Source of the DNA: Planctomycetia bacterium | GTDB taxonomy: Bacteria > Planctomycetota > UBA11346 | DNA length: 5,417 nt | Reading direction: 5' to 3' | Assembly: GCA_005801395.1 (NCBI GenBank) | Contig: SYDV01000255.1 | Span: 1-5,417, forward strand | Shown here: piece after piece, positions 4,701-5,417 of the stretch | Position numbering within the stretch: the first letter of the stretch is position 1 | How the letters are laid out: each line of letters begins with the position of its first letter | Notes under the pieces: generated by a model | What the model saw: the letters and a program-made list of their open reading frames with translations, nothing else | Databases searched by the model: none | Told to the model about the DNA's origin: nothing | Made by a program: the position numbers and the translations under genes

Positions 4701-5417
4701 AGCAACCAGGGATGGTGTTTTATCTCGGTAGTCTTCTTCTTTTTCTTCTTCGCGAGCATCGTGTGCTTGGAGAGCGGCGTTGACCATCGCTAGGTCGTCA
4801 GAAATTAAATCGTGATCGCGCGCGTTGGAAGCAGTGCGATCATCTTGATCGTCTTCAATGATTTTATTGAGACGGGCATTAACCTCGGCGGGATCATCAC
4901 TGGTGATGCTATCTAAAGGATCGTCTTCAACTGGCATAGCGCGGGCCACGGCCCATTCTTCAACGGGTAAAATTCGCTCTGGGACAATTTCTTCTTGAAC
5001 AGGAGTTGCTGGTGTGGTCTCGCTCACACTCTCGACGGGTGCGGAGAGGACTTCATTGGTCAAGACGGGTTCAATTTTCACTTCTGTGATCGAGGCTATT
5101 TCAACGGAGTCAGTTATTTCAACGACTGGCGGCGTTACTGCTGTTGCTATGACTTCAGCGACTTCAGCGACTTCAGCGACGAAAGGCGTTTCTGCATTGG
5201 CGACTGACGTGGCAATGGTGCTCGTTTCAGGTATCGCTGTGGATTCAGCGATGCTGCTAACGATAGGTGGTGGCTCAACGGTAATCAGGGTAGCGGCAGG
5301 AACTTCTTTGGTAGAAGTTTCTGCTACCGGCGTTTCGCTGGTCGTCGTTGATTCAGTAATGATGGCTTTTTCAATTACAGACACGGATTCAACGACAGCA
5401 GCAGGCGCTAATTCGGC
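1788..5417 (-). CDS. Large membrane-anchored protein: acidic repeat-rich cytoplasmic region plus shortened alpha-2-macroglobulin-like exported region (5' partial)
   Basis: The frame is open to the right edge (11 more sense codons of the same composition lie before the first GTG at 5384), so the true start is probably outside and residue numbers here count from 5417. Of 1209 visible residues, 1-678 are low-complexity and acidic, rich in Ala, Glu, Val, Thr, Pro, Ser and Asp, with repeats at 171-216 and 290-456, a proline cluster (630-646) and a basic linker. One hydrophobic span (679-699, WPMIAILIAINAAWAGWSW) follows Arg/Lys residues, implying N-inside and 510 residues exported. That part looks like tandem beta-sandwich domains: PAIAGQWSWKDRRTLAFIP (753-771), VTLTFNQNVDP (828-838), LPAGTIGTAGPLG (951-963), DFIPGTSYRL (1035-1044) and VPARPPGVW (1074-1082). 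These recall the first domains of bacterial alpha-2-macroglobulins. No CxEQ thioester motif occurs, and the length after the span is about a third of a typical full protein. It ends 4 bases from tsaD's stop, on the opposite strand. The CDS is secure; the macroglobulin assignment is moderate; the function is unknown. Confidence 0.85.
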   Translation of the reverse strand, partial: AELAPAAVVESVSVIEKAIITESTTTSETPVAETSTKEVPAATLITVEPPPIVSSIAESTAIPETSTIATSVANAETPFVAEVAEVAEVIATAVTPPVVEITDSVEIASITEVKIEPVLTNEVLSAPVESVSETTPATPVQEEIVPERILPVEEWAVARAMPVEDDPLDSITSDDPAEVNARLNKIIEDDQDDRTASNARDHDLISDDLAMVNAALQAHDAREEEKEEDYRDKTPSLVADEEIPVAAEPTVVDLFAVKSPITIESAADNSVEQVIAINQLIADAEVSPPPSAADAATQFDDDEHATFNDDALEQPIAAEAATQWCEDDSLSDDQIESDVSTPPAAEAATQWCEDADQFASTMAPPPMVPIAPPSAVEQDDSDTHIPVAAEASTIICDDLHAHDLDEELESPITGEAATDVDNEIDDNAITDEDLALPFAAEASRHWTSDDDSGTQRFAVAATTPEPVADVVNEPVISEPVIAPEPIAEIVPLIESTVEPIKACEPKTELVATKIESTFEPVVEIPPVADAPVAETISENESVAVNEEPTVPLPANEPLTAIAHAAAEPTEHREIELAQDEPEAEPEVASVVPESITKDSHLDTQVEATSTAVVVPDLVATKIIAEVAVSEPPPDPPPDPPPREPPPVPLADHRLDSPNTTPKTNNKKTAPMSPPPRTKIWPMIAILIAINAAWAGWSWLTSVPKNVVEIAVAPVAHDQTILVGQPTLTWRFNLDVVDDIGLTKPPMIIPQISPAIAGQWSWKDRRTLAFIPSNDLPMATTFTATLSEKNWHTASGFHMAQAHVCSWSTPALSVANAAVETFSRDGTMVTLTFNQNVDPLVIAKALNVTLASPKTTQEEIVTDPNPIVTTPNETLPHQAAESVSTAISPPVTIAADNAITPTIPPTTESNVVAVAPTAVNVLPTVRAISTSPATTVRLLVTAPTRGEATLNLPAGTIGTAGPLGTMASWSTTIDLQQTLTLTHADVVVPSTGLIHVALHVSHPGAPRDLLAPGILIDPPVQVTLHTTEKGVDLIGDFIPGTSYRLSTAATWPDDNTTSGHVLGAYTAESSITINVPARPPGVWANDEKIINGQVLVSAHAVDKATVLVQDAEGDETLISNEITWKTAAADLNPPATISTETLSESLIPGTYRVVIAADTEPPAHWQRQLVVETIHVRPQAVLAALHTLGEAILTGNANADVPVRIVRLAK
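2652..2861 (-). other. Low-complexity Thr/Pro/Val/Ala-rich insert within the second Ig-like domain
   Basis: Residues 853-922 of the large protein break the beta-strand pattern between ALNVTLASP and VRAISTSPATTVRLLV. The stretch is rich in Thr, Pro, Val and Ala (for example TPTIPPTTESNVVAVAPTAV) and has no clear hydrophobic alternation, like the N-terminal tail rather than the surrounding domains. It is probably a flexible loop or linker on the exported side. The boundaries are estimated by eye. Confidence 0.5.
3321..3383 (-). other. Predicted single transmembrane helix of the large protein
   Basis: Twenty-one residues (679-699, from Ile-Trp-Pro-Met to Trp-Ser-Trp-Leu) are hydrophobic apart from Asn692 and Ser697, with four tryptophans. 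The N-terminal flank (NNKK and PPPRTK) is basic and the C-terminal flank is nearly uncharged, so the positive-inside rule puts the long N-terminal region in the cytoplasm. It is the only clear hydrophobic span in the visible protein. Confidence 0.8.
3350..3373. repeat. Perfect inverted repeat, 11-base arms, inside the membrane-span codons
   Basis: The arms TGATCGCGATA (3350-3360) and TATCGCGATCA (3363-3372 plus A3373) are exact reverse complements separated by AG. In the mRNA this can form a 10-bp stem with a four-base loop. It encodes the near-symmetric peptide IAILIAI, and each half contains the self-complementary octamer ATCGCGAT, which partly explains the symmetry. Confidence 0.85.
3480..3530 (-). 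other. Proline cluster ahead of the membrane anchor
   Basis: Residues 630-646 read as four PPP triplets separated by Asp or Arg-Glu (EPPPDPPPDPPPREPPP). They form a stiff polyproline II-like spacer between the acidic region and the basic membrane-proximal linker. Similar spacers occur in envelope proteins such as TonB, but no homology is claimed. At the DNA level it is a G-rich imperfect tandem repeat on the plus strand. Confidence 0.7.
4355..4388 (-). repeat. 34-bp exact direct repeat, copy 1 of 2 (partner 4436-4469)
   Basis: The 34 bases are identical to 4436-4469 with an offset of 81 bases (27 codons), so reading frame is kept. They encode AAEAATQWCED plus one flanking base in the third and second repeat units. 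Identity at synonymous positions shows recent duplication or gene conversion of this unit, since the other units have diverged. Confidence 0.9.
4436..4469 (-). repeat. 34-bp exact direct repeat, copy 2 of 2 (partner 4355-4388)
   Basis: This is the second copy of the 34-base repeat inside the acidic repeat array. The flanking bases differ (position 4354 versus 4435, and 4389 versus 4470), so the identity stops sharply at both ends. Confidence 0.9.
4770..4907 (-). repeat. Duplicated helical motif S-D-D-x-A-x-V-N-A-x-L in the acidic region
   Basis: Two copies lie 99 bases (33 codons) apart: ITSDDPAEVNARL at 4869-4907 (residues 171-183) and LISDDLAMVNAAL at 4770-4808 (residues 204-216). Both are followed by charged stretches (NKIIEDDQDD and QAHDAREEEKEE). 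The heptad-like spacing of Val, Ala and Leu suggests short amphipathic helices in an otherwise disordered segment. Confidence 0.7.
5151..5180 (-). repeat. Short tandem repeat, 9-bp unit gacttcagc x 3.3
   Basis: Three perfect 9-base copies plus three bases encode VAEVAEVAEV in the low-complexity N-terminal part of the large protein. The unit is a multiple of three, so length changes by slippage would keep the reading frame. Confidence 0.85.

Noticed and set aside
4132..4731. Plus-strand 199-codon open frame opposite the acidic repeat array
   Set aside because: It is the Ser/Ala-rich shadow of the minus-strand repeats; the repeats make it long without stops. It has no recognisable domain or start signal, and the minus frame runs over 3600 bases through it.
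5382..5384. GTG at 5384 as the true start of the large protein
   Set aside because: The frame stays open for 11 more codons of the same Ala/Glu/Val-rich composition (AELAPAAVVES) to the window edge, and no ribosome binding site precedes the GTG. The start is most likely outside the window.
1788..5417. Thioester motif (CxEQ) or lipobox in the large protein
   Set aside because: The visible cysteines occur as WCED (twice), IICDD, KACEPK and HVCSW. None is in a CxEQ context, and none follows a signal-peptide-like hydrophobic stretch.

Overview
This is a bacterial window of about 50% GC. It holds two well-defined housekeeping or signalling loci and one long, unusual membrane-protein gene. The organism is not certain. 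A CheX-type phosphatase next to a cytosolic HisKA kinase, a bacterial-type TsaD, and a protein carrying bacterial alpha-2-macroglobulin-like Ig folds fit a Gram-negative-type bacterium. The TsaD wording and the macroglobulin-like segments recall planctomycete or other PVC-group proteins, but that is recollection, not a search result. Shine-Dalgarno signals are weak for most starts.

Layout. (1) Minus strand, 1-632: cheX (stop at 132) is followed after one codon by a histidine kinase gene that runs off the left edge at its conserved H-box. The two share a reading frame and look like one transcription unit. (2) 633-742: a short divergent intergenic region with weak promoter candidates only. (3) Plus strand, 743-1783: tsaD, the catalytic subunit for tRNA t6A37 synthesis, complete, with an unusual change in a conserved glycine motif. 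(4) Minus strand, 1788-5417: a very large open frame, still open at the right edge, that converges on tsaD with only 4 bases between the stop codons.

The large protein is the most interesting object here. It reads as: an acidic Ala/Glu/Val/Thr/Pro-rich N-terminal region of at least 678 residues; within it a 13-residue core duplicated 33 residues apart and an array of about six repeats with core P-x-A-A-E-A-A-T-Q-W; a proline cluster; a basic linker; one membrane span; and 510 exported residues that resemble the first macroglobulin-type domains of bacterial alpha-2-macroglobulins. The protein stops before any bait region or thioester domain would be reached. It therefore looks like a trans-envelope protein whose outer half is a shortened macroglobulin module and whose inner half is a disordered acidic repeat platform.

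Nothing links the three loci functionally. The cheX/kinase pair is clearly richer in A+T than tsaD.
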